Shown here: piece by piece, positions 40,873-49,502 of the stretch | How the letters are laid out: each line of letters begins with the position of its first letter | Numbering within the stretch: the first letter of the stretch is position 1 | Assembly (NCBI GenBank): GCA_038118725.1 | Contig: JAYOIK010000022.1 | Coordinates: 5,216-69,215, forward strand | Source of the DNA: JADHLJ01 sp038118725 | GTDB lineage: Bacteria > Pseudomonadota > Alphaproteobacteria > Thalassobaculales > Thalassobaculaceae | Direction of reading: 5' to 3' | DNA: 64,000 nucleotides | The notes under the pieces: model-generated | What the model saw: only the letters and a program-made list of their open reading frames with translations | What the model was told of the DNA's origin: nothing | Database searches by the model: none | Program-made: the position numbers and the translations under genes

Positions 40873-43683
40873 CTATGACAGTAAGCGGTTCCACCAGCCC
40901 TTGCGCGCGGGTTGAGCCGGTTTGGTCTCCACCGCGGTCGTGGCCTCGGGTTCCCGTTCGGCGACCCGCACCTCGCCTTCCATTGTTTCCTGGGCTTCAG
41001 GGGCTTCAGGGGCTTCCGGGGTCGCGTCCGCGGAGGCGGCGGGCGTGGCCGGTTCGGTGGAGACGACCGTTGCCTCTACCGGGGCTTCATCGCCTTGCGC
41101 TGGCACCGGTTGCTCCGCCGCTGTTTCGACGGGCGTCTCGGTTGCCTGCTCGGGCGCATCCGCGCGTCGTCGCGGGCGTCGAGCGCGTTTCTTGGGAGCG
41201 TCCTCCGCGACCTCTTCGGGGGCCGTGTTGATAGTCGGCGTACCGTCCTCGGCCACCGCTACCGGCGCGTCGTCGTTTTCGGTTGTCGCCGCGACGTTGG
41301 AGCTTTCCGTCCCGCCGTCGTTGGCGTTGGTCGCCGGATCGGATTGATCCTCCGCTCGCGTGGCGTCATCGGTGGCGGCACTCTGGTTCTCGGTCTCAAC
41401 GCCATCCTCGCCCTGGCCGCGCCGGGCCCGCCGGCGTCCGCCGCGCTTGCCCCGCCGCCGCCGGCGCTTGTTGCCATCCTCGTCCTCGCCGGATTCGTCC
41501 TCCTCCGAGGGACGCTCGCCATCGCCGGCATCGCGAGAGGTGTTCTCCTCGATCTCTTGCGTGTCGCGCGCTTCGTTGTTGCGACCGCCGCGATCCGACC
41601 GCCGCCGCCGCCGCCGGGGGCGGCGTTCACGTTGATCGTCCACGCCTTCCGTTTCAAGCTCGTCCGCTTGCTGGTCCGCTTCGTCATCATCCTCGATGAC
41701 GTTCACCGCCGCGCTGGCGCCGATCGCGTTCAGCACCGCGTTGCGCTCGCTCGCGGTCTTGGCGCCTAGGCGCTCAATGCGATGCTCGGGCGCGATGAGT
41801 TTGTCGTCCGGTTGCAGCGTGACACGGAAGGCATAACGCTCCTCGGCGGAAACCAGCACGTCGCGCTTGTTGTTCAGAATGTAGAAGCCGATCGCCGACG
41901 GCACGTGCACGACGATTTCCGACGCGCGCTGTTTAAGGCCTTCGTCCTCGATATTGCGAAGAACCTGCAGTGCCGCGGAATCGATCGAGCGCACCCGACC
42001 CGTGCCCTCGCAATGCGGGCAAGGCTGTGTACTAGCCTCGGCGACGCTCGGCCGCAGCCGCTGACGCGAGAGTTCCATCAGGCCGAACTGGCTGATCCGT
42101 CCAAGCTGTATCCGGGCGCGGTCATCCTTAACCACGTCCTTCATCTTTCGCTCGACCGCGTGTTGGTTTCGAGACTCATCCATGTCGATGAAGTCGATGA
42201 CGATCAAGCCGGCCAGGTCCCTGAGACGCAATTGCCGCGCGACTTCCTCGGCGGCTTCCAAGTTGGTTTTGAGCGCGGTTTCCTCGATGTTGCGCTCCCG
42301 GGTGGAGCGCCCGGAGTTCACATCGATCGCGACCAGCGCCTCGGTTTGGTTGAGGACGATATAGCCGCCGGAACGTAGTTGCACGGTCGAGGCATGGATG
42401 CCGTCCAACTGGCTTTCGACCTGAAAGTTATGGAACAGCGGAACCCCGCCATTGCTGAAGGGCTGCACGCGGCGCGCATGGCTCGGCACCAGCATCTTCA
42501 TGAAACTCTTGGCCGTGCGATAACCTTCCTCGCCCTCGACCAGAACCTCGTCGATGTCCCGAGTGTATAAATCGCGGATCGAACGCTTGATCAGGTTGGC
42601 TTCCTCATGCACCAGACAAGGCGCGGAGGATTCCAGGGTCAGTTCGCGGATTTGATCCCACAAGCGCAGCAGATACTCGTAGTCCCGCTTGATCTCGGTC
42701 TTGGTTCGCTGACTGCCGGCGGTGCGCACGATCACCGCCATGTCCTTTGGCACGTCCAGGCCTTCAACGACACCTTTAAGGCGCTTGCGGTCGACCGCGT
42801 TGGTGATCTTGCGGCTAACCCCGCCACCGCGCGGCGTATTCGGCATCAGCACGCAATAACGGCCCGCGAGAGAGAGGAAGGTGGTCAACGCCGCGCCCTT
42901 GTTGCCGCGTTCTTCCTTGACCACCTGGACCAGCATGATCTGGCGCCGGGTGACAACTTCCTGGATACGATAGCGACGATGCGAGGAGCGTCTGGACGAA
43001 CGTTCGGTTCTGGATCGGCGTCTCGGACCTGCCTCGGCCTTGGCGCTTTCCCTCTCGGACGTGGTCTCGCCCGTTTCATCCCCGTTGGGTTCGTTCCCAT
43101 CGGTTTCGTCTTCGCCGGTCGCGTTTTCGGGCGCCTCGCCGTCGGCCGCTTCCTCTCCGTCGGCTTTTACGCTCTCTTCATCGGAAATTTCGCCGTCGTC
43201 GTCCGAGGAGACACTCGAGCCGTCGCTCGCGGGCGCTTCATCGACCGCGCTCGCATCGGTCTCCTGGTTTTCCTCGCTTGACTCGTCCGTGGTGTCGTTT
43301 TTGTCATCCCCGGCGCCGGCTTCCATATCCGGAACATCGTCGTCGGAAGCGTCATCGGACCGGTCATCCGGATCATCGTCCAGGTCTTCCACGTCGTGGG
43401 CTTGTTGCTCGGCCAGCAACGCCTCGCGATCCTCCATGGGAATGCGATAGTAGTCGGGGTGAATTTCGTTGAAGGCGAGGAAGCCGTGGCGGTTGCCGCC
43501 GTATTCAACGAATGCCGCTTGCAGCGAGGGCTCGACCCGGGTTACCCGAGCCAGATAGATGTTACCCTTGAGTTGTCTGCGGCTGGCGGTTTCGAAGTCG
43601 AAATCCTCGACTCGATTTCCGCTCGTCAGCACCACCCGGGTCTCTTCCGGCTGGGTGGCGTCGATAAGCATGCGCTTGGTCAT
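40873..43683 (-). CDS. rne: Ribonuclease E
   Basis: An RNase E/G family endoribonuclease of 936 residues, core of the degradosome. The N-terminal S1 domain begins KRMLIDATQPEETRVVL and is interrupted at about 90-240 by a long acidic, low-complexity insert ending in an Arg/Ser block. The catalytic domain has metal-binding aspartates in VAIDVNSGRST and IVIDFIDMDES, and the Zn-link CPHCEGTGRV. The C-terminal third is charged and disordered (Arg-rich blocks and acidic blocks) and ends WWNRLLS; it would be the scaffold and RNA-binding arm. The insert and tail are usual for alphaproteobacterial RNase E. The gene lies upstream of, and divergent from, amiC. Confidence 0.95.
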   Translation of the reverse strand: MTKRMLIDATQPEETRVVLTSGNRVEDFDFETASRRQLKGNIYLARVTRVEPSLQAAFVEYGGNRHGFLAFNEIHPDYYRIPMEDREALLAEQQAHDVEDLDDDPDDRSDDASDDDVPDMEAGAGDDKNDTTDESSEENQETDASAVDEAPASDGSSVSSDDDGEISDEESVKADGEEAADGEAPENATGEDETDGNEPNGDETGETTSERESAKAEAGPRRRSRTERSSRRSSHRRYRIQEVVTRRQIMLVQVVKEERGNKGAALTTFLSLAGRYCVLMPNTPRGGGVSRKITNAVDRKRLKGVVEGLDVPKDMAVIVRTAGSQRTKTEIKRDYEYLLRLWDQIRELTLESSAPCLVHEEANLIKRSIRDLYTRDIDEVLVEGEEGYRTAKSFMKMLVPSHARRVQPFSNGGVPLFHNFQVESQLDGIHASTVQLRSGGYIVLNQTEALVAIDVNSGRSTRERNIEETALKTNLEAAEEVARQLRLRDLAGLIVIDFIDMDESRNQHAVERKMKDVVKDDRARIQLGRISQFGLMELSRQRLRPSVAEASTQPCPHCEGTGRVRSIDSAALQVLRNIEDEGLKQRASEIVVHVPSAIGFYILNNKRDVLVSAEERYAFRVTLQPDDKLIAPEHRIERLGAKTASERNAVLNAIGASAAVNVIEDDDEADQQADELETEGVDDQRERRPRRRRRRSDRGGRNNEARDTQEIEENTSRDAGDGERPSEEDESGEDEDGNKRRRRRGKRGGRRRARRGQGEDGVETENQSAATDDATRAEDQSDPATNANDGGTESSNVAATTENDDAPVAVAEDGTPTINTAPEEVAEDAPKKRARRPRRRADAPEQATETPVETAAEQPVPAQGDEAPVEATVVSTEPATPAASADATPEAPEAPEAQETMEGEVRVAEREPEATTAVETKPAQPARKGWWNRLLS

Positions 43684-43811
43684 TTAACGTAAACTCCGGA
43701 ACGCCCGTTCCGTCTCGGGGCCGAGATATCGGCGCGCCGCGTCGCCTGTCGGCGATCGCGCATTGAGCCGGATACGCGGACCTGGCCGCGGGCGTCAGGT
43801 TGGATGTTGAG

Positions 43812-43848
43812 CGCCAATGAAGATTGGCGGGCCGCCTTTCGTGGCGGC
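43812..43848 (-). promoter_or_regulatory. Tandem hairpins in the rne leader
   Basis: Read on the rne strand: GCCGCC-ACGAAA-GGCGGC, then CGCCAAT-CTTC-ATTGGCG. The stems are perfect (six and seven base pairs) and lie about 130-165 bases before the rne start. E. coli rne is autoregulated through leader hairpins; a similar role here is an inference from position. Confidence 0.45.
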
Positions 43849-44108
43849 ATATCGTGGCGCGTCCGCTTCCCGTTTGACCGGAAACTAAGCGCAAGGCGGT
43901 CACGGCGAGCTTCGTCATTCCGCGCTCGGCGGCGAGGTTCGGCCAGTTGATTGCCCAGTTGACTGCATTGTCATGTGCGCGCGTCACGTCAGGACCACGT
44001 CCTAGGAAAATCACAGATCGGCGGGATGCTTCTCTGGGAAGGTGTTGTTTGACTGAACTGGGGCTAAATGACCCCCTTGCTCCAAACGAATCGACTTGGA
44101 ACTTTTCG

Positions 44109-44137
44109 ACCATACCGATTTTCGCGCGTTTGAACAA
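44109..44137 (-). promoter_or_regulatory. Candidate rne promoter
   Basis: On the minus strand, TTGTTC and TATGGT separated by 17 bases. Each box matches only part of the consensus. It would give a leader of about 420 bases. Confidence 0.35.
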
Positions 44138-44222
44138 TGCTTTCATTGTCCCTTTCAAAGGAAGTTCGCCGCGGTCAAAGCGTCGGAGAATCCGAAAACC
44201 CATTCAGCTGAATAATTCATAG

Positions 44223-44251
44223 TTTGCACGAACCAATCGATATAGTAATAT
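44223..44251 (+). promoter_or_regulatory. Candidate amiC promoter
   Basis: TTTGCA and TAATAT with a 17-base spacer, four of six matches in each box, in an AT-rich patch about 55 bases before the chosen ATG. Confidence 0.35.
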
Positions 44252-44304
44252 GATTTTGCGAGTGAAAATTGCTCCTAGCAGAGATTCGACAAAGGCGTTC
44301 CGAG

Positions 44305-45615
44305 ATGGAACACGACAAAGTGTCGATCAAACGGCGTGACCGTGGCTCGACAGACATCGCGAGGCGATTTCGTCAGATGCTGATTTTGACGACCTTCTCG
44401 CTCGTCCTTTCGCTGATCTCGGCGCCCGTTGTTGTTGCTCAGTCAATCAAGCTGGCCGGAGAAACAACGGTCCATGGCCTTCGAGTGGGAGTGCATGGCG
44501 ATAAGACCCGACTGGTGATGGACATGGATGGGCCGGCGTCCTTCAAGACCTTCGTGCTCGCTGATCCGTATCGAATTGTAATCGACTTGCCCGAGGTCAA
44601 GTTCAGGATCCCGACCAGCGGGAAGTCAAACCTTGTCGGCGGCGTCGCGGGATATCGCTTTGGCCTGTTCGAGCCTGGAACCTCGCGCGTGGTGTTCGAC
44701 CTCGCCGAGCCTCGGGTAATCGCGGCGGCGTTCGAATTGCCGCCGCGGGCCGGTCGCGGGCACCGGTTGGTCATGGATCTTCGCAAGGTAACGCGGGCCT
44801 CGTTCATGAATGCCTCGAAAGCGTCAATCGCCAAGCGCGTCTCGGAGCGTGGGCAAGACCCGCCCTCTTCGCTTGCGCCCGACGCCAAGGCCCGACGGGA
44901 CGCAAACCCCGGTGCCGGCAAGACCAAGAAGTTGATCGTTATCGATCCAGGCCATGGCGGTGTTGATCCGGGGGCGATCGGTGCCTCCGGCTCCTACGAG
45001 AAGACAATCACGCTCGCGGCGGCGAAAACCCTTAAGCGTGTCCTCGAGAAGACCGGACGTTACGAGGTCGTGTTGACCCGATCCAGGGATCGCTTCCTGC
45101 GTCTACGCCAGAGGGTCGCGGTTTCACGGGCGTCGGAGGCGGATCTGTTTATCTCGGTGCACGCGGATTCCATCGCCGACAAGCGTTTGCGCGGCGCGTC
45201 GATATATACCCTGTCCGAACAATCATCGGATAAGGAGGCGGCGCGCCTGGCGGAGCAGGAGAATAAATCCGACATTATCGCCGGGATGGATTTCAGCGAG
45301 GAGACTCCCGAGGTCACGAATATTCTCATCGATCTGGCGCAGCGCGAGACCATGAATCAATCGGCGCGGTTCGCGGGGTATCTGGCGAAGGAGTTGCGCG
45401 GCGCCGTGCGCACACACCGTCGGGCCCACCGCTTCGCCGGCTTCGCGGTGCTAAAGGCGCCTGACGTGCCGTCGGTGTTGTTGGAATTGGGTTATCTGTC
45501 CAATCCGAAGGAAGAGCGCATGCTTCGCTCTCCGGAGTTTCAGAACAAGGTCGCCGTGGCGCTCAAGCACGGAATTGACCGATATTTTGAAACCGTGCAG
45601 GCCGCCGCGCGTTGA
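44305..45615 (+). CDS. amiC: N-acetylmuramoyl-L-alanine amidase with AMIN domain
   Basis: A secreted cell-wall hydrolase of about 436 residues. An N-terminal hydrophobic signal (LILTTFSLVLSLISAPVVVA) leads to an AMIN domain (about 48-150, VHGLRVGVHGDKTRLVMDMD), an Ala/Lys-rich linker, and the amidase_3 domain: IVIDPGHGGVDPGAIG with a Zn-binding His, then LFISVHADSI and VLLELGYLSN with the catalytic Glu. It cleaves the amide bond between MurNAc and the stem peptide at the division septum. The ATG at 44305 is chosen; a TTG 12 codons upstream is less likely. The rne-amiC-PBP-prfB order is common in alphaproteobacteria. Confidence 0.92.
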   Translation: MEHDKVSIKRRDRGSTDIARRFRQMLILTTFSLVLSLISAPVVVAQSIKLAGETTVHGLRVGVHGDKTRLVMDMDGPASFKTFVLADPYRIVIDLPEVKFRIPTSGKSNLVGGVAGYRFGLFEPGTSRVVFDLAEPRVIAAAFELPPRAGRGHRLVMDLRKVTRASFMNASKASIAKRVSERGQDPPSSLAPDAKARRDANPGAGKTKKLIVIDPGHGGVDPGAIGASGSYEKTITLAAAKTLKRVLEKTGRYEVVLTRSRDRFLRLRQRVAVSRASEADLFISVHADSIADKRLRGASIYTLSEQSSDKEAARLAEQENKSDIIAGMDFSEETPEVTNILIDLAQRETMNQSARFAGYLAKELRGAVRTHRRAHRFAGFAVLKAPDVPSVLLELGYLSNPKEERMLRSPEFQNKVAVALKHGIDRYFETVQAAAR

Positions 45616-45748
45616 CGTGACGCCCTCCCAGCAACATATTCTGGCCATTATCGCGACCGATCATGGCGCGCGGTTTTGTTTCGGATCCATCGTTCGGGGC
45701 CGATAAAACCATTCAACCGAACCACGAACCAGCCGTGAGCTCGATGAC

Positions 45749-48211
45749 ATGCGTTGGATTCTCTATCTGTTATCGTTGCTACTGGTTCTCGGCGCGGGGG
45801 GCGTCGGTGTGGTTGCCTGGGGGCTCTACACCTACGGTCAGGGCTTGCCTGAGTATAGCCAACTTGAGGATTACGAACCGCCGGTGGTAACCCGAGTGCA
45901 TGGCGGCGACGGACGGTTGCTCGCCGAATACGCGACCGAGCGAAGAGTCTTTGTTCCGATCAACGCGATGCCGAAGCGGATTATCAAGGCCTTTTTGTCG
46001 GCCGAGGATAAGAATTTCTTCAGCCATCCGGGCGTCGACTTCATCAGTCTCGCCAGCGCGATGGTCGACAATATTCGCAACTATGGCACCAATCGCCGGC
46101 CCCGCGGCGCCTCGACGATCACCCAGCAGGTCGCCAAGAATTTCCTACTGACCAACGAAGTGTCGATTGAACGCAAGGCCAAGGAGGCGATCCTGGCCTT
46201 CCGCATCGAACGGACCCTGAGCAAGGACCGCATTCTGGAGCTTTATCTGAACGAGATTTACCTCGGCTTCGGATCGTATGGCGTGGCGGCGGCGGCGTTG
46301 AACTATTTCGACAAGCCGCTTGATGAGCTGACCATCGCGGAGGCGGCGTTTCTCGCCGCGCTGCCAAAGGCTCCCAACAATTATCATCCGGTGCGCCGTC
46401 GCGAGGCGGCGGTCACGCGGCGCGACTGGGTTATCGAGCAGATGGGCCGCAACGGCTTCATTGCTCCCAGCCAGGTCGCCGAGGCCAAGGCGCAACCGCT
46501 TCTCGTCAAACCCCGTTCGGAGACCGAATTCGTCCAGGCGGCGTATTTCACCGAGGAAGTCCGGCGCGAGCTCATGGAGCGATTCGGTGAAAAGGGTGTC
46601 TATGGCGGCGGTCTTTCGGTTCGAACGACGGTGGATCCGCGCTTGCAACGGATCGCCGACAACGCGCTACGTGACGGGCTGATGCTTTATGATCGGCGAC
46701 ACGGCTGGAGAGGCGCGCTGTACAATATTCCCGTCGTCGCGGGCTGGGGAGACGCCTTGGCGGATCTCGAGAAACCCGCCGGCATGCTCGCGCAATGGCG
46801 AATGGCGCTGGTTCTGGTGATAGAGCGCGGCAAGGCGCGCATCGGTTTCTCCGACGGTAGCCTCGGCGAGATCCCCTTGGCCGAACTGAAATGGGCGCGC
46901 GCGTGGGAGGAGGATCAAACCCTCGGTCCCGGCGTGAGGCGCGTCGGCGATGTGCTTGCCAAGGGCGATGTGATCCTGGTTGAGCCAGTCGCGGAGAACG
47001 ACGAGGGCGAGCCTTACCCACCGGGGAGCCATGCGCTTCGGCAGATCCCCGATGTCGGAGGCGCGATCCTGGCCATGGATCCGCATACTGGTCGTGTCCT
47101 GGCGATGAGCGGCGGCTGGGACTACGAGATGTCCGAGTTCAATCGGGCGACCCAGGCGCGTCGTCAACCGGGCTCGGCCTTCAAGCCCTTCGTTTATCTC
47201 GCGGCGTTGGACAACGGCTATACGCCGGCGACCCGTATTCTCGACGCCCCCTTCGTGATTGATCAGGGGACGGGTCTCGGTAAATGGAAGCCGGCGAACT
47301 ACACGAAGAAGTTCTATGGACCGAGCGCCATGCGTCTCGGCATCGAGAAATCGCGGAACCTGATGACCGTTCGGCTGGCTCAGACCATCGGCATGGAGCA
47401 GGTGACCGAATATGCCCGGCGCTTCGGCATAGTGGATTCCATGCCGCCTCAGCTCTCGATGTCGCTTGGCGCCGGCGAGACCACCTTGATGCGCATTACC
47501 ACTGGATATGCAATGCTGGTCAATGGTGGCAAGCGCGTCACGCCGAGCTTGATCGACCGGGTTCAGGATCGCAATGGGCGTACGGTATTCCGACATGACG
47601 AGCGGCCTTGCGAAGGCTGTGGCACGCCAGAATGGGCCAACGCGCCGGTACCCAAGATTCCCGATCCGCGCGAGCAGGTTGCCGATCCGACCTCGTCCTA
47701 TCAGATGGTTCGAATGCTCGAAGGCGTTGTCCAACGCGGGACCGGACGCCGGATCGCCGAGCTCGGCCGTCCGCTTGCCGGCAAGACCGGAACCACCAAC
47801 GACAATGTTGATACCTGGTTCGTCGGTTTCGCGCCGGATCTCGTCGTCGGCGCTTATGTCGGCTTTGATACGCCGCGCACGCTCGGACGCCGGGATACCG
47901 GCTCGAACGTGGCCGCGCCGTTGTTCAAGTTATTCATGGCCGAGGCGCTGAAGAACCGTCCGGCCATTCCGTTCCGCGCGCCGCCGGGGATCATTCACGT
48001 GCGGATCAACAGCGAGACGGGGACACTTGCGCGGCCCGGCGACCGGAACGTTATCCAGGAGGTTTTCAAGCCTGGAACCGAACCTACCGGCGAGAACCGG
48101 GTTATTGATGGTGGCTATGCCGTCGGGTGGTCGGAGACCGCGCCGGGTACGGGGGGCGGAACCGTCGGCGGTACACCCGCGGTTGCGGGTTCCGGACGCG
48201 GGCTCTATTAA
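45749..48211 (+). CDS. mrcA: Class A penicillin-binding protein 1A
   Basis: An 820-residue bifunctional peptidoglycan synthase. One N-terminal membrane anchor is followed by the GT51 glycosyltransferase domain (AEDKNFFSHPGVD with the catalytic Glu, STITQQVAKNFLL, RKAKEAILAFRIE), an OB-like region (about 310-420), and the transpeptidase domain with SxxK in RQPGSAFKPFVY, SRN in EKSRNLMTV, and KTGTTND. It polymerises and cross-links the cell wall in the periplasm. It follows amiC by 133 bases. The C-terminal tail is rich in Gly and Thr. Confidence 0.95.
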   Translation: MRWILYLLSLLLVLGAGGVGVVAWGLYTYGQGLPEYSQLEDYEPPVVTRVHGGDGRLLAEYATERRVFVPINAMPKRIIKAFLSAEDKNFFSHPGVDFISLASAMVDNIRNYGTNRRPRGASTITQQVAKNFLLTNEVSIERKAKEAILAFRIERTLSKDRILELYLNEIYLGFGSYGVAAAALNYFDKPLDELTIAEAAFLAALPKAPNNYHPVRRREAAVTRRDWVIEQMGRNGFIAPSQVAEAKAQPLLVKPRSETEFVQAAYFTEEVRRELMERFGEKGVYGGGLSVRTTVDPRLQRIADNALRDGLMLYDRRHGWRGALYNIPVVAGWGDALADLEKPAGMLAQWRMALVLVIERGKARIGFSDGSLGEIPLAELKWARAWEEDQTLGPGVRRVGDVLAKGDVILVEPVAENDEGEPYPPGSHALRQIPDVGGAILAMDPHTGRVLAMSGGWDYEMSEFNRATQARRQPGSAFKPFVYLAALDNGYTPATRILDAPFVIDQGTGLGKWKPANYTKKFYGPSAMRLGIEKSRNLMTVRLAQTIGMEQVTEYARRFGIVDSMPPQLSMSLGAGETTLMRITTGYAMLVNGGKRVTPSLIDRVQDRNGRTVFRHDERPCEGCGTPEWANAPVPKIPDPREQVADPTSSYQMVRMLEGVVQRGTGRRIAELGRPLAGKTGTTNDNVDTWFVGFAPDLVVGAYVGFDTPRTLGRRDTGSNVAAPLFKLFMAEALKNRPAIPFRAPPGIIHVRINSETGTLARPGDRNVIQEVFKPGTEPTGENRVIDGGYAVGWSETAPGTGGGTVGGTPAVAGSGRGLY

Positions 48212-48250
48212 GGTGCTGCTGGTATAGCCTCACCATTTCCTGGAGTTCCC

Positions 48251-49385
48251 ATGCGCGCGGAAATTTCGGCCACGGCGGAAGAAATTCGTCAGTCAATCGA
48301 GCTGCTCCGGAGGCATCTTTGACTGGGATCAAGCTCTTCTGCGCCTGGAGGAACTGAACGCGCTGGCCGGGGACCCGGATCTCTGGAACGATCAGGACCG
48401 CGCCCAGGAACTTTTGCGCGAACGCACCCAGCTTGAGAAAGCCATCGCCGACATAAACGGTCTCACCCAGGATCTCGACGAGGCCTTGGAACTCATCGAA
48501 TTGGGAGAGGCCGAGGGCGAGGAAGAGATCGTCGCCGAGGCGGAAGCAAGCCTCGCGCGTATCCGCGAGATCTGTGACAAGAAGCAGCTCGAGTCCCTCT
48601 TGTCCGGCGAGGCCGATTCCAACGATTGCTATCTTGAGGTGCATGCCGGCGCTGGAGGTACCGAGGCCCAGGACTGGGCGCAGATGCTTCTGCGGATGTA
48701 TTCCCGTTGGTGTGATAGCCGCGGCTACAAGGTCGAATATCTCGAGGAGAGCCCGGGGGAAGAGGCAGGCATCAAGTCCGTCACCCTCAAGGTGTCGGGG
48801 CACAACGCCTATGGCTGGCTGAAGACCGAGAGCGGCGTGCATCGCCTCGTGCGGATCTCGCCCTATGACAGCGCCGCGCGACGCCATACCAGCTTTTCCT
48901 CGGCCTGGGTCTATCCGGTGGTCGACGACTCCATCGACGTGGTGATTGAGGACAAGGACCTGCGGGTCGACACTTACCGGGCATCCGGCGCCGGCGGTCA
49001 GCATGTCAATCGGACGGACTCGGCGGTCCGCATCACCCATGAGCCGACCGGGATCGTCGTGCAATGCCAGAACGACCGCTCTCAGCACCGCAACCGGGCG
49101 ACGGCGATGGATATGTTGCGGGCCCGGCTCTACGAGCATGAACTGCGGCGGCGCGAGGAAGAGGCCAACGCCATCGAGGCGACAAAATCCGAGATCGGAT
49201 GGGGCCATCAGATCCGCTCCTACGTGCTCCAGCCCTATCAGATGGTCAAGGATTTGCGAACCGGCGAGGAAACCTCGGACACCCAGGGGGTTTTGAATGG
49301 CGCGATCGATCGATTCCTTGAGGCCGCGCTGTCGGCCCGGGTCGGCGGCGGCGGCGCCGAGGCTCAAGCGGATCTGGAAGTTTAG
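48251..49385 (+). CDS. prfB: Peptide chain release factor 2 with programmed +1 frameshift
   Basis: RF2 recognises UGA and UAA stop codons. The first 23 codons start at the ATG at 48251 (GGAG upstream) and reach an in-frame TGA at 48320. After a +1 shift at CTT TGA C, the frame continues as LDWDQ to the stop at 49385, giving about 377 residues. The peptidyl-hydrolase motif GGQ is in GAGGQHVNRTDSAV; the stop-codon recognition region lies before it. The gap between the two frames is therefore not a mutation but the well-known autoregulation: low RF2 favours the shift. The gene follows the PBP gene by 39 bases. Confidence 0.95.
48309..48323 (+). promoter_or_regulatory. prfB programmed frameshift signal
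   Basis: A Shine-Dalgarno-like GGAGG (48309-48313), three bases, then CTT TGA C. Spacing and slip codon match the bacterial prfB signal. Translation shifts +1 on CTT when the UGA is decoded slowly. Confidence 0.93.
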
Positions 49386-49502
49386 AAAGTCGCGCTGGGG
49401 TGGTGGTGGTGGCCGCGCTTGCCCCCGATCCCGTAATCCCGCAAAGTTCCGACAAAGGCGAGACAGATAAAGGCCAAACAGGGGCGCGTGAAGGAGGAAA
49501 CC

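Larger units (their letters stand above)
43684..44304. other. Long intergenic region: rne leader and amiC promoter region
   Basis: About 620 bases without a supported gene. On the minus strand it is probably the long 5' leader of rne, with two hairpins near the gene (43812-43848) and a candidate promoter about 430 bases upstream of the start. On the plus strand its last 90 bases carry a candidate amiC promoter. Reading frames here are short or extend rne artificially, with no Shine-Dalgarno. Confidence 0.6.

Noticed and set aside
43562..44203. Minus-strand frame over the rne leader
   Set aside because: It ends inside the rne N-terminus in another frame, has no Shine-Dalgarno and no family resemblance; the region behaves as a leader.
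48251..48413. Possible prfB pseudogene (early TGA)
   Set aside because: The stop is part of the standard RF2 frameshift signal with correct spacing, so the gene is intact.
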